This document shows positions 14,444-21,576 of a DNA stretch of 27,217 nucleotides, one piece after another (position 1 is the stretch's first letter; each line of letters opens with the position of its first letter). The DNA comes from a virus. Where the stretch lies: the IMG/VR virus record IMGVR_UViG_3300022856_000028, positions 1 through 27,217 of that record. One strand, written 5' to 3'. A program made the position numbers and the translations under genes. The notes below the pieces were generated by a model, which was not told the DNA's origin, did not search any database, and worked only from the letters and a program-made list of their open reading frames with translations.

Positions 14444-15480
14444 TTTTCGCGGTCGTCTGGCTCGATAGGTTTGCCTGTTGCTTTTTTCGTTTGTATTTCC
14501 TCAACGGTTTGTTCGATAGCAAGGAATCTTTTGGCTGACGAGGGGTGAGTAGACCCGGCAAGGTGGATGGCTTGCGGGTGTGCGGCACCCATACGTCGCC
14601 ATAGCTTGGCGGACTCTTTAACATCGTACCCGGCCCGTGCGGCGAAATAAACGCCCACATAGTCGGCCTCTGATTCAAAGTCCTGGCTACCAATGCCAGC
14701 GCCTAAATTCATTCCGGCCTGCATCATGTTTTGGCCGGTGAGTAGCGTAAGCCCAATCCCTGCAAGGCCGCCAAGAAAGGTGTTCCCGGCCTTCATCGCT
14801 GTATGAGATTCGGTGTTGTGTGCGAGTTCGTGACCGATAATCAGGGCTAGTTCGTCATCGGTTTCGACAAACCTTAGCATGCCGGTTGTTATGGTGATCG
14901 ATGAGCCATCGGCAAAGGCGTTCACGGCATCGTCCGTTGCGATGGCAATCGGGTAATCGCAGATGGTGTCCGTTTTGACAATAAGGGGTATTTTCATACC
15001 ATTTCTATCGATGACCATGGATAATGGGCCTGTCGCGGATTGGATAGCATTTTTCAGAAATTCTGCGCCTTTCTGATCGTCCGGCACGGGCTGTTCATTA
15101 ATTGAAGTGATGGTATCGCCAATTTTTAGCCCCGATTTGTGGACGGGAAACTCCCGATGAATGAAGCCAACTTTCAAGCGGCTTCCGGTACCGGTTACCG
15201 TTTTTACGGCAGACTTGTAATCCTTCGGCCACAGCCCGGCGTTGGTTGCGTTGATGCCAAGCGCTTGTGTAACGGTATCGCCACACCGTTCGGCACCCGC
15301 CCGCAGGATTGCCTGGCCAACTTGTAGGACTCTGTTTTGACGTTTGAGCGTTTGCTCAATGACCAGCTCACGTTGTTTTTCGGCTTCTTTGCCTGCTGCG
15401 GCATCGCTGATGGTTGGAAAGCGTGATGCAGGGGTACAAGCCATAACGAACAGCAAAGATAAACTGATCAGTCGAAACAT
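14440..15480 (-). CDS. M48 metalloprotease lipoprotein with PDZ domain (moron)
   Basis: This 346-residue protein is the only minus-strand gene. Its N-terminus (MFRLISLSLLFVMAC) is a short signal with a lipobox-like VMAC, so it is probably a lipoprotein anchored facing the periplasm. A PDZ-like domain spans about 97-165 (FPVHKSGLKIGDTITSINEQ). The M48 protease core has HELAH at about 217-221 and the third zinc ligand Glu271 in the SEADYVG motif. This architecture resembles periplasmic BepA/Oma1-type quality-control proteases. I chose ATG 15480 over GTG 15489: AAAGG lies 8 nt before the ATG but abuts the GTG. Standing alone against the late operon, it looks like a moron that changes the lysogen's envelope. 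Its substrate is unknown. Confidence 0.85.
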   Translation of the reverse strand: MFRLISLSLLFVMACTPASRFPTISDAAAGKEAEKQRELVIEQTLKRQNRVLQVGQAILRAGAERCGDTVTQALGINATNAGLWPKDYKSAVKTVTGTGSRLKVGFIHREFPVHKSGLKIGDTITSINEQPVPDDQKGAEFLKNAIQSATGPLSMVIDRNGMKIPLIVKTDTICDYPIAIATDDAVNAFADGSSITITTGMLRFVETDDELALIIGHELAHNTESHTAMKAGNTFLGGLAGIGLTLLTGQNMMQAGMNLGAGIGSQDFESEADYVGVYFAARAGYDVKESAKLWRRMGAAHPQAIHLAGSTHPSSAKRFLAIEQTVEEIQTKKATGKPIEPDDREN

Positions 15481-15624
15481 ATTTTTCACCTTTCAATCAA
15501 GGCGAGTACCCTAAACGATTTTTACTTAATTCGCTACTGCGGATTGAAACCGCCCTTACCGTGCCTTGGGCAAGCGCATCACCAACGTCGGATGACGTGA
15601 GAATTACTTTGAAGGAGCCCTATC
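15481..15624. promoter_or_regulatory. Divergent spacer between M48 protease and tail tube
   Basis: This 144-bp gap separates the minus-strand protease from the plus-strand tail genes. It is the only divergent junction in the window and so the natural place for promoters in both directions. It is AT-rich near the protease side (around 15514-15532). It holds an inverted repeat ACGTC-GGAT-GACGT at 15585-15598 that could be an operator or a small hairpin. No convincing -35/-10 pair was found on either strand. The tail tube AAGGAG ribosome-binding site is at about 15612-15617. Confidence 0.35.
15489..15493 (-). promoter_or_regulatory. Ribosome-binding site that decides the M48 protease start
   Basis: On the minus strand AAAGG (15493 down to 15489) lies 8 nt before the ATG at 15480, the ideal spacing. 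It directly overlaps the alternative GTG at 15489, which therefore cannot use it. Confidence 0.55.
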
Positions 15625-16041
15625 ATGACCACCTATGTTGCTGACGGAGTCACGCTCTCCCGTTCCAACCAAGATTCGCCATTAACCTATTCGGCAATTG
15701 CACAAATCACATCCATCACGCCGGTTGGCCAAACCCGGTCGCTGATTGATGTAACGAATCTTTCCTCAACTGCCCGCGAATACAAAAAAGCGATCAAGGA
15801 CGGGCAAGAGATCAATATGACCATTCAGTACGACCCGGACGATACCGGCCATGCCGCGCTGAAAACCGATATGAATGCGGAAACGGCTCGAAGCTATCGC
15901 GTCACGCTGACCGACAGCCCGGCCCAGACGATCACGTTTGATGCCCTGGTCATGAACTGGTCCATCACCAACGTCTCCATCGATAACGTGCTGACGCTGG
16001 AAGTGACAATGAAACCCACGGGTGATCTCACTTTTTCTTGA
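15625..16041 (+). CDS. Major tail tube protein (lambda gpV-like)
   Basis: The 138-residue protein forms the hexameric rings of the tail tube. It has the compact tail-tube pattern of the lambda-type family: TYVADGVTLSRSNQDSPLTY, then ITSITPVGQTRSLIDVTNLS with SSTAREYKKAIKDGQEINM, and the closing WSITNVSIDNVLTLEVTMKP TG-type end. No membrane or enzymatic features are seen. A strong AAGGAG site precedes ATG 15625. It is followed by the tail assembly chaperone genes, the standard order tube - G - GT - tape measure. Confidence 0.87.
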   Translation: MTTYVADGVTLSRSNQDSPLTYSAIAQITSITPVGQTRSLIDVTNLSSTAREYKKAIKDGQEINMTIQYDPDDTGHAALKTDMNAETARSYRVTLTDSPAQTITFDALVMNWSITNVSIDNVLTLEVTMKPTGDLTFS

Positions 16042-16064
16042 TCCCTGAAATAAAGGAATAAAAC

Positions 16065-16433
16065 ATGGCTGCAAAAAAAGACTTCCTTACCAAAGCTAAG
16101 GCGTCTGTAAAAACAGAATCCGTCCCGTTGCCATCAATGAAAATGACAGTAACGGCGCGGGGCCTGTCTGTTGATAATATGGATATGATAATTGAAAAAT
16201 GCACCTTACCCGGAAAGACGATGGCCCATGACGGAGTGAGCGCGATCGACAACAGTCTTCAAATTATTCATATCGTTGCGGCATCAATTGTTGATGATGA
16301 CGGGTCCAGACTAATCCCGGAAGGCCGAGAAAGAGAGCTAAAGGAGCTGCCCCAAGCGGTTTACGGGGCGCTGCAAACAGCGGCACTGCGCGTCAACGGC
16401 ATGTCCGGAGTGGACGCTGAGGGAAACTCCTAA
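16065..16433 (+). CDS. Tail assembly chaperone (gpG-like)
   Basis: The 122-residue protein sits between tail tube and tape measure and ends right after a frameshift site, as lambda gpG does. The fold cannot be proven from motifs; the N-terminal AAKKDFLTKAKASVKTESVP, the central VTARGLSVDNMDMIIEKCTL and the acidic end are consistent with tail assembly chaperones. The ATG at 16065 has AAAGGA at 16052-16057. These chaperones coat the tape measure during tail assembly and are absent from virions. About the last two codons before the stop are replaced when ribosomes shift at GGGAAAC. Confidence 0.8.
   Translation: MAAKKDFLTKAKASVKTESVPLPSMKMTVTARGLSVDNMDMIIEKCTLPGKTMAHDGVSAIDNSLQIIHIVAASIVDDDGSRLIPEGRERELKELPQAVYGALQTAALRVNGMSGVDAEGNS
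16421..16427 (+). other. -1 programmed ribosomal frameshift site GGGAAAC
   Basis: The heptamer G-GGA-AAC sits exactly in the reading frame of the G gene (third base of GAG, then GGA, AAC) and so fits the X-XXY-YYZ rule. The -1 frame is closed by a TGA at 16418-16420 and opens at 16421. It stays open to 16783, so the shift can only occur in the short overlap holding this heptamer. A 5-bp stem (16432-16436 with 16445-16449) starts four nt downstream and might help. Lambda uses GGGAAAG for the same purpose. Confidence 0.85.
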
Positions 16434-16783
16434 CCGACCATCGCCGGTTCTTCAAATTCCGTCTTGCGATGGCGCTGGGCCGCACGGTAGGCGAACTTGA
16501 GGCGCAAATGGCCGATTCCGAATTCTTGGAATGGATGGCATTCGACAACATATCTCCGTTTGGTGAAAAAGGCAGTTATTGGCGGTCTGGTCTGATTGCG
16601 TCAACGCTGGCAAACATCAATCGCGATCCAAAAAAATCCGAAGCCTTCAAGCCTGAAGACTTCATCCCCCAGACGACACCCAAAAAACCAAAATCCGACG
16701 CCAAGGCAATCAAGGCCGGGTTTATGGCCGTGTTTGGCGACCGCGTGAAAAGGAAACCCGATGAAGACGGAATTCAAGATTGA
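16421..16783 (+). CDS. gpT-like extension of the tail assembly chaperone (-1 frame)
   Basis: This reading frame is joined to the G product by the -1 frameshift, giving a fusion of about 239 residues (121 from G plus 118). The joined sequence continues through HRRFFKFRLAMALGRTVGEL to EAQMADSEFLEWMAF, a strong match to lambda gpT-type tail assembly proteins. A basic C-terminus rich in Lys and Pro follows. An internal ATG at 16469 exists but lacks a ribosome-binding site and would cut off the conserved FFKFRLA part, so translation by frameshift is more likely. The GT fusion recruits tail tube subunits to the tape measure in lambda. It overlaps the next gene by 23 nt. Confidence 0.85.
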   Translation, partial: GKLLTDHRRFFKFRLAMALGRTVGELEAQMADSEFLEWMAFDNISPFGEKGSYWRSGLIASTLANINRDPKKSEAFKPEDFIPQTTPKKPKSDAKAIKAGFMAVFGDRVKRKPDEDGIQD

Positions 16784-17171
16784 GGGGGCGAAGGAGATGG
16801 AACGATTGCTTCATAACCTTGGCCCGCAGGTCGCCAATAAACTGGGCATGTCGTCGTTACGTGCGGCAGCAAAACCGATTGTGCAAGAGGCCCGCAGGCT
16901 GGTGCCGAAAGACACCGGCGATCTGGGGCGCAGCATCACGACAAAGGCCGACCGGCAACGATCCGGCAATGACACCAGAGAACTGAAAATCGGGTTTAAG
17001 CCGCCCGTTAGTGCCCGCGCTCACTTCGTTGAATTCGGAACGTCCAAAATGGCGGCCAAACCATTCATGCGCCCGGCGCTGGACAGCAAGGCCAAAGAAG
17101 CCCTTGACGCAATGGGCAAGGTTTTAGGCGTAGGCATCGAGCGCGAAGCTCTGAAAATGGCAAAAAAATAA
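16761..17171 (+). CDS. HK97 gp10-like tail completion protein
   Basis: The 136-residue protein has the HK97 gp10 family signature. It starts with EFKIEGAKEMERLLHNLGPQ, then KPIVQEARRLVPKDTGDLGR, and ends with the diagnostic HFVEFGTSKMAAKPFMRPAL. Members are neck or tail-completion proteins. ATG 16761 has AAGGA about 7 nt upstream. The stop overlaps the tape measure start as TAATG. Its position between the GT frame and the tape measure, rather than beside the head-closure gene, is unusual. Confidence 0.9.
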   Translation: MKTEFKIEGAKEMERLLHNLGPQVANKLGMSSLRAAAKPIVQEARRLVPKDTGDLGRSITTKADRQRSGNDTRELKIGFKPPVSARAHFVEFGTSKMAAKPFMRPALDSKAKEALDAMGKVLGVGIEREALKMAKK

Positions 17172-19897
17172 TGGCAAACATCGGAACACTTACCGCCAGC
17201 CTGCAATTGCAGAGCGCCGCCTTTATCCGTGATATGGGTAGGGCCAGGGCGGCGGTGGCGTCAAACACTGCACAGATGCGCCGTTCCATGCGGACGGTTG
17301 AAACAGCATCGGCTAATGTTGGCCGGCAGGTCACAACCATGACCCGCGCCTTTAGGGGATTGGGGGCTGTTCTGGCTGTTGCCGGGGTTGGTGTAGCCGC
17401 CCGTGAATTTACCGATATGGCCGATACCATGACCCTGTTACGGTCGCGCATTCGTCTTGTTGTTGACAGCAACGAAGAATTAGCAACGTCGCAGAAGCGG
17501 TTGTTTGATATCTCCCAGCAAACCCGAACCGGACTTGAGGCAACGTCAACGCTATTCCAGCGTGTCGCCCGGTCTCGCAACGAGCTTGGGAAATCGGTTG
17601 ACGAAATCCTTGATTTCACCCGAACCATTCAGCAATTGACAATCACCAGCGGTGCCAGCGCTACAGAAGCGACGGCGGCTGTTATCCAACTATCACAAGG
17701 CTTGGCATCCGGACAGGTGCGCGGTGAAGAACTGCGATCTGTCATGGAGCAATTACCAGCCGTTGCGCAAGCCGCAGCCGCAGGAATGAACAAAACGCTC
17801 GGAGAATTCCGAGACGCTTCCCTGAACGGTGAAGTTTCTGCCCGCCAATTCTTTGACGCCATTATCAAAGGATCTGCGCAGGCGGAAAAGGACTTTGCCA
17901 GTATCCAACGGACAGCCGGGCAGGCCATGACGCAACTGCGTAACGACTTGTTAAAGGCCGTTGACGGATCAAACCAGGTCAGTGGGGCGACGGGAACGCT
18001 TGTAGGCGCGATTGATACGTTGCGCGATGCCGTTAAATCCCCGGCCTTTGTCGAGGGGCTTTCTAATATTGCATCGGCAGGTGCGGCGATTGCGAGAAAC
18101 CTTGATGTCCTGACCGAGGCCGTTGGTGCGGTTTATCGGAACTTCCGCGAGCTATCAGCCGCCTTTGCCGCGATTATCGCTTACAAGCTGGCGTCAACCT
18201 TCCTCGGTATTGCTGCGGCGGTCTTTAAGTATGTGACCGCTGTTCGAACAGCGGTTGCCGTTACGGGTACCTTTAACGCCATCATTAAGCGGAATCCTAT
18301 CGGGCTTTTGGCGACGGCGGCGGCAATCGGTGTTGGTGCGTTGATTGAGTTTTCAGACAGCAAAGAGGAAGCGACAAAAGCAAGTAAGCGCCATGCCGAC
18401 GCATTGGGTAAAGAAACCGACGCGCTGTCTACGCAGGCCAAAGCATTGCAAGCAGGACAGAAAGCGACGCTGGAAAAAATGGCGGCTCTTGCACAAAGCC
18501 GTGCGGACGCCTTACGCGAACTGAAAGCGTTGCAAGACGACGGCAACCTTGGCGGGCTTGATCAGTTTGGACCTGGAGAAAGCGTCACGACGCCAAGCGG
18601 GCGCGAGTTTTCAGGCTTTGAGTTGCAGTCTATCGCGGTCAAGGGGTTGACGGCGGCGATTGAGGAAGAAGAGCGGGCCGTTAAAAGCGCACAGCAAAAG
18701 CTGGTCGCGCTCAATGCTGAAATGATGACGACGGCAAAAGTGACTGAGGCCGTTGCTTCGTTCACCGACAAGCAAACAAAAGCATTCCTGGCATTGCAGG
18801 CCAGTTTACTGCCGGGCGTTAAGGCGCATCGCGAATATACCGAGAGTGTGGCCCTGATCGACGCCGCGTTTAAAGCGGGCCAAGTCAATTTGATGCAGTA
18901 CAATCTTATGCTTGAAGCGCTGCAAATGAATTTGGATGAGGCAACCAACTCAACAAAAAAACTTGAGGAAGCGCAGAAAAAAGCATCCGAGGCGCAAACT
19001 GCGACGGTCATTGCAAACGACAGAATCCGCGATGAAACGCAAGCCGTTTTGAATGGTGCCAAAGCCTGGGAAAAGTTCAAGGCCGCCCGCGAGATTAATG
19101 ACGAAGTTTCCGCGCTTTCCAAGGATCTGAAAGACGCTGGACTGGCGTCTGAGGAAATCAAGCGTTTGACGGAACAGCGCAAGTTTTTGCTGGAAAACCA
19201 AAGCGAAGCCATGAAGCAGCTTCAGCAGGAACAGGCGCTTTATAGCGAACTGGAGGCCATCGGCACGCGCTCTTTTGATCGGATTGGGTCTGCCGTAACA
19301 GAGATGTTCGTCCAGGGTAAGGCAGGGGCGTTTGAGTTTAAGAATATCGCTTTAAGTGTGGTCTCTGAATTGGCACAATCTTTCATTCAGTTAGCGGCCA
19401 TTAATCCCCTGAAGAATGCGCTTTTCGGCACATCATCTGCGACCTTATCTGGGGCTGGTGGTATTCTCGGCAGTTTATTCAGTGGCGGGTCCAGCATTAG
19501 CAACGGGAGCGCGGGCGGTGTTCGCGCCCCACGCTCCAGTGGTTTTTTAAGTTCTATTTCCAGCTTTTTTAAGTTCGCTGATGGTGGATCATTTACGGTC
19601 GGGTCCGGCTTTCCATCGGTTAATGCGGGCCGTGATAACCGCATGGTCTCGTTCGCCGCCCGTGACGGCGAACGGGTGACGGTTGAGACGCCCGGACAGC
19701 AGCGCATGCGATCCGGTGGCGGCACGGCTCCCCGTGGCGGTGATATCAATATCTACCCTGATTTGCGCGGTGCCAGCGCCGAGGCCGTGGACGCCCTGCA
19801 CAGCATGGTTCGAGACTTGAAGGCCAATCAAAGCGCCGTTGCCATTGAATCCGTTGTCAAGGCGCGGCGGCGTAACCCCCGACTGTTCGGTGCCTAA
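17171..19897 (+). CDS. Tail tape measure protein
   Basis: This protein sets tail length and is ejected during infection. The 908-residue product has the tape measure N-terminal domain (about 60-270), with FTDMADTMTLLRSRIRLVVD, LEATSTLFQRVARSRNELGK, and VIQLSQGLASGQVRGEELRS followed by VMEQLPAVAQAAAAGM. Hydrophobic segments lie around 330-395 (AAFAAIIAYKLASTFLGIAA), and long helical, Lys/Glu/Ala-rich stretches span about 400-720. A Gly/Ser-rich part (about 770-800) and a C-terminal lambda gpH-like region follow. In lambda-type phages tail length scales with this protein; 908 residues suggest a tail of roughly 130 nm using about 1.5 angstrom per residue. It starts by TAATG overlap. Confidence 0.92.
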   Translation: MANIGTLTASLQLQSAAFIRDMGRARAAVASNTAQMRRSMRTVETASANVGRQVTTMTRAFRGLGAVLAVAGVGVAAREFTDMADTMTLLRSRIRLVVDSNEELATSQKRLFDISQQTRTGLEATSTLFQRVARSRNELGKSVDEILDFTRTIQQLTITSGASATEATAAVIQLSQGLASGQVRGEELRSVMEQLPAVAQAAAAGMNKTLGEFRDASLNGEVSARQFFDAIIKGSAQAEKDFASIQRTAGQAMTQLRNDLLKAVDGSNQVSGATGTLVGAIDTLRDAVKSPAFVEGLSNIASAGAAIARNLDVLTEAVGAVYRNFRELSAAFAAIIAYKLASTFLGIAAAVFKYVTAVRTAVAVTGTFNAIIKRNPIGLLATAAAIGVGALIEFSDSKEEATKASKRHADALGKETDALSTQAKALQAGQKATLEKMAALAQSRADALRELKALQDDGNLGGLDQFGPGESVTTPSGREFSGFELQSIAVKGLTAAIEEEERAVKSAQQKLVALNAEMMTTAKVTEAVASFTDKQTKAFLALQASLLPGVKAHREYTESVALIDAAFKAGQVNLMQYNLMLEALQMNLDEATNSTKKLEEAQKKASEAQTATVIANDRIRDETQAVLNGAKAWEKFKAAREINDEVSALSKDLKDAGLASEEIKRLTEQRKFLLENQSEAMKQLQQEQALYSELEAIGTRSFDRIGSAVTEMFVQGKAGAFEFKNIALSVVSELAQSFIQLAAINPLKNALFGTSSATLSGAGGILGSLFSGGSSISNGSAGGVRAPRSSGFLSSISSFFKFADGGSFTVGSGFPSVNAGRDNRMVSFAARDGERVTVETPGQQRMRSGGGTAPRGGDINIYPDLRGASAEAVDALHSMVRDLKANQSAVAIESVVKARRRNPRLFGA

Positions 19898-20553
19898 TGG
19901 TAAGTTTCAGCTATCCCTTGACGCCGCCGGACACATCACCGGCGCGAGTCACTGTCCGCAAGCAATCGTCAATCGGGCGCGGGCGGTCAAACTATACCGG
20001 GCAGGGGGATGTCCAGGTTTATGACGCGCAGTTGAACATTCTGGATGTCTCGCTGCCGCCACAACTGGACGCATCTTATTACAGTGCTTGGGAAGTCTTC
20101 TTTATGAAGATGAACGGCGGGCAGGGAACGTGCTTGTTTGGCCTGCCGCTTCGTTCGTCGGCACGCGGTATTTACAGCAGCGGGTCAGATACGCCGGTTG
20201 TTGATTCCAGCGCGTCACCTGCACCTAATCAGGATGGCGATCAGGTTCTTGTGACCACGGGCTGGCGCATAAGCGGCACAGGATTGTTGCTGGCTGGCGA
20301 TGCTATCCAGTTAGGCTCCGGCGGGTCGGCAAGCGTCCATCAGGTGTTAGGTGACCTGTCAAGCGATGGGTCCGGCAATGCGACGGTTGATATTTGGCCG
20401 CGCCTGCAACGGACGCCATCGAACGGTGCGGCCATTACAGTCACAAGCCCTGTTGGTCTGTTTGAACTTTCATCAAATGTTGCGGAGTTCTCGGTTGAGC
20501 CCGCAAGCGTATTTGGATTTTCATTTAGCCTGATTGAATCGAGGCGCACATGA
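19897..20553 (+). CDS. Tail tip protein (distal-tail/minor tail type)
   Basis: The 218-residue protein follows the tape measure directly (TAATG overlap), where distal tail or minor tail proteins lie. It has beta-rich sequence with a WEVFFMKMNGGQGTCLFGLP segment, then GDAIQLGSGGSASVHQVLGD and an IWPRLQRTPSNGAAITVTSP stretch before a FELSSNVAEFSVEPASVFGF end. This layout is common in siphophage tip proteins that replace lambda gpM/gpL. No specific family name is certain. Its stop overlaps the next start as ATGA. Confidence 0.65.
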   Translation: MVSFSYPLTPPDTSPARVTVRKQSSIGRGRSNYTGQGDVQVYDAQLNILDVSLPPQLDASYYSAWEVFFMKMNGGQGTCLFGLPLRSSARGIYSSGSDTPVVDSSASPAPNQDGDQVLVTTGWRISGTGLLLAGDAIQLGSGGSASVHQVLGDLSSDGSGNATVDIWPRLQRTPSNGAAITVTSPVGLFELSSNVAEFSVEPASVFGFSFSLIESRRT

Positions 20554-21146
20554 CGCGGGGCCTTGATTCTTCGATTGTCTCCGCGATTGAAAGCGGCACA
20601 TACGCGCCAATCTTCCTGATTGCGGCTGAGTTTGAGGACAGCCAAGGGGTATCTGATGCTTTGTATCTGTGGACCGGCATGGGATCACTGACTTACGACA
20701 GCAACGAATATGTGGGCACCGGAACGCTTTTGACGATTGATGGGTTGCAGGAGATTCTTGAGGTTGTTTCACGTGGATTGACGGTCACGCTGGATGGTAT
20801 CGGGGTGAGCACTGTCAACTCAGAGGGCGATTCAATTCTCGATCTGGCCTATCGCACTGAATATCAAAACAGGCCTTTTACCCTGCTGTTCGGGTTAATC
20901 AACATAAGCACCCGCGCCCTCGTTGGAACTCCTGAAATCTGGTTCTCTGGCCTGATGGACGTGATGACGCCGGAAGAAGATGGGGAGACGGCAACGGTCT
21001 CGCTGACGGTAGAGAATGCCCTTGTTGCGCTGGAAAAGCCAATCAGCACGACTTACACGGCAGAAGACCAGAAAGAAAAATACGCCGGAGATACCTTTTT
21101 CGATCAGGTCACAGAATTGCAGAATATGGAAATCGAGCTTGAGTAA
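20550..21146 (+). CDS. Tail tip/baseplate hub protein (minor tail type)
   Basis: The 198-residue protein lies between the distal-tail-type gene and the peptidase-like gene. It shows a repeated beta pattern: IFLIAAEFEDSQGVSDALYL followed by WTGMGSLTYDSNEYVGTGTL, then LLFGLINISTRALVGTPEIW and GLMDVMTPEEDGETATVSLT. These parts resemble baseplate hub/DUF2163-like proteins of siphophages and gene transfer agents, but I can only place it in that broad class. It ends with a TAA inside the start region of the next gene. Confidence 0.6.
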   Translation: MTRGLDSSIVSAIESGTYAPIFLIAAEFEDSQGVSDALYLWTGMGSLTYDSNEYVGTGTLLTIDGLQEILEVVSRGLTVTLDGIGVSTVNSEGDSILDLAYRTEYQNRPFTLLFGLINISTRALVGTPEIWFSGLMDVMTPEEDGETATVSLTVENALVALEKPISTTYTAEDQKEKYAGDTFFDQVTELQNMEIELE

Positions 21147-21576
21147 ATTACGGCGGGCCACGGGTTGGCAGGAAGATTTAGCGCGGTATCTGGACGAAAA
21201 TCGGAGCCGCGCTTTTTCGTGGGGAACGTTCGACTGTTGCCTGTTCGCGGCTGACTGGGTTGCGCGGCTGACCGGCGAAGACTTGGCGGCAGAATATCGC
21301 GGCTACAAATCGAAACGAGGCGCTATGGCCCGGCTTAAAAGAATCGCTGGAGGCGGCGTAATCGAAGCTGCCTCACGGGCGCTCGGCGAACCATATCCAT
21401 CTGTCTTGTTGGCCCGGCGTGGTGATGTTGTGGCGGTGCGGGTTCGTATCAGGAACGATGAAATTGACAGTCTCGGCATTGTTGATGATAGCGGGGCGCA
21501 GGTTGTGACGACAAATGTTGATGGACTGATTGACGCGCCGCTGGAATCTGCAACCCACGCATGGGGTGTTGGTTAA
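21139..21576 (+). CDS. Tail tip cell-wall peptidase-like protein (DUF6950/NlpC-P60-like)
   Basis: The 145-residue protein looks like the DUF6950/NlpC-P60-like proteins found in siphophage tail tips. It has WQEDLARYLDENRSRAFSWG then TFDCCLFAADWVARLTGEDL, where the Cys pair near residues 35-36 is the candidate nucleophile region. The C-terminus VVTTNVDGLIDAPLESATHA WGVG is typical. It may help open peptidoglycan at infection or be a structural relative; a canonical NlpC histidine is not obvious. I chose TTG 21139 because residues before it do not fit the family and GGA lies 8 nt upstream. The stop overlaps the next start as TAATG. Confidence 0.75.
   Translation: MSKLRRATGWQEDLARYLDENRSRAFSWGTFDCCLFAADWVARLTGEDLAAEYRGYKSKRGAMARLKRIAGGGVIEAASRALGEPYPSVLLARRGDVVAVRVRIRNDEIDSLGIVDDSGAQVVTTNVDGLIDAPLESATHAWGVG

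Noticed and set aside
16469-16783. Independent T gene starting at ATG 16469
   Set aside because: There is no ribosome-binding site, and the conserved FFKFRLA part lies upstream of this ATG and is reached only through the frameshift.
18562-19212. 216-codon minus-strand open frame
   Set aside because: It is antisense to the helical part of the tape measure gene, has low-complexity Ser/Ala content, and shows no ribosome-binding site or motif.
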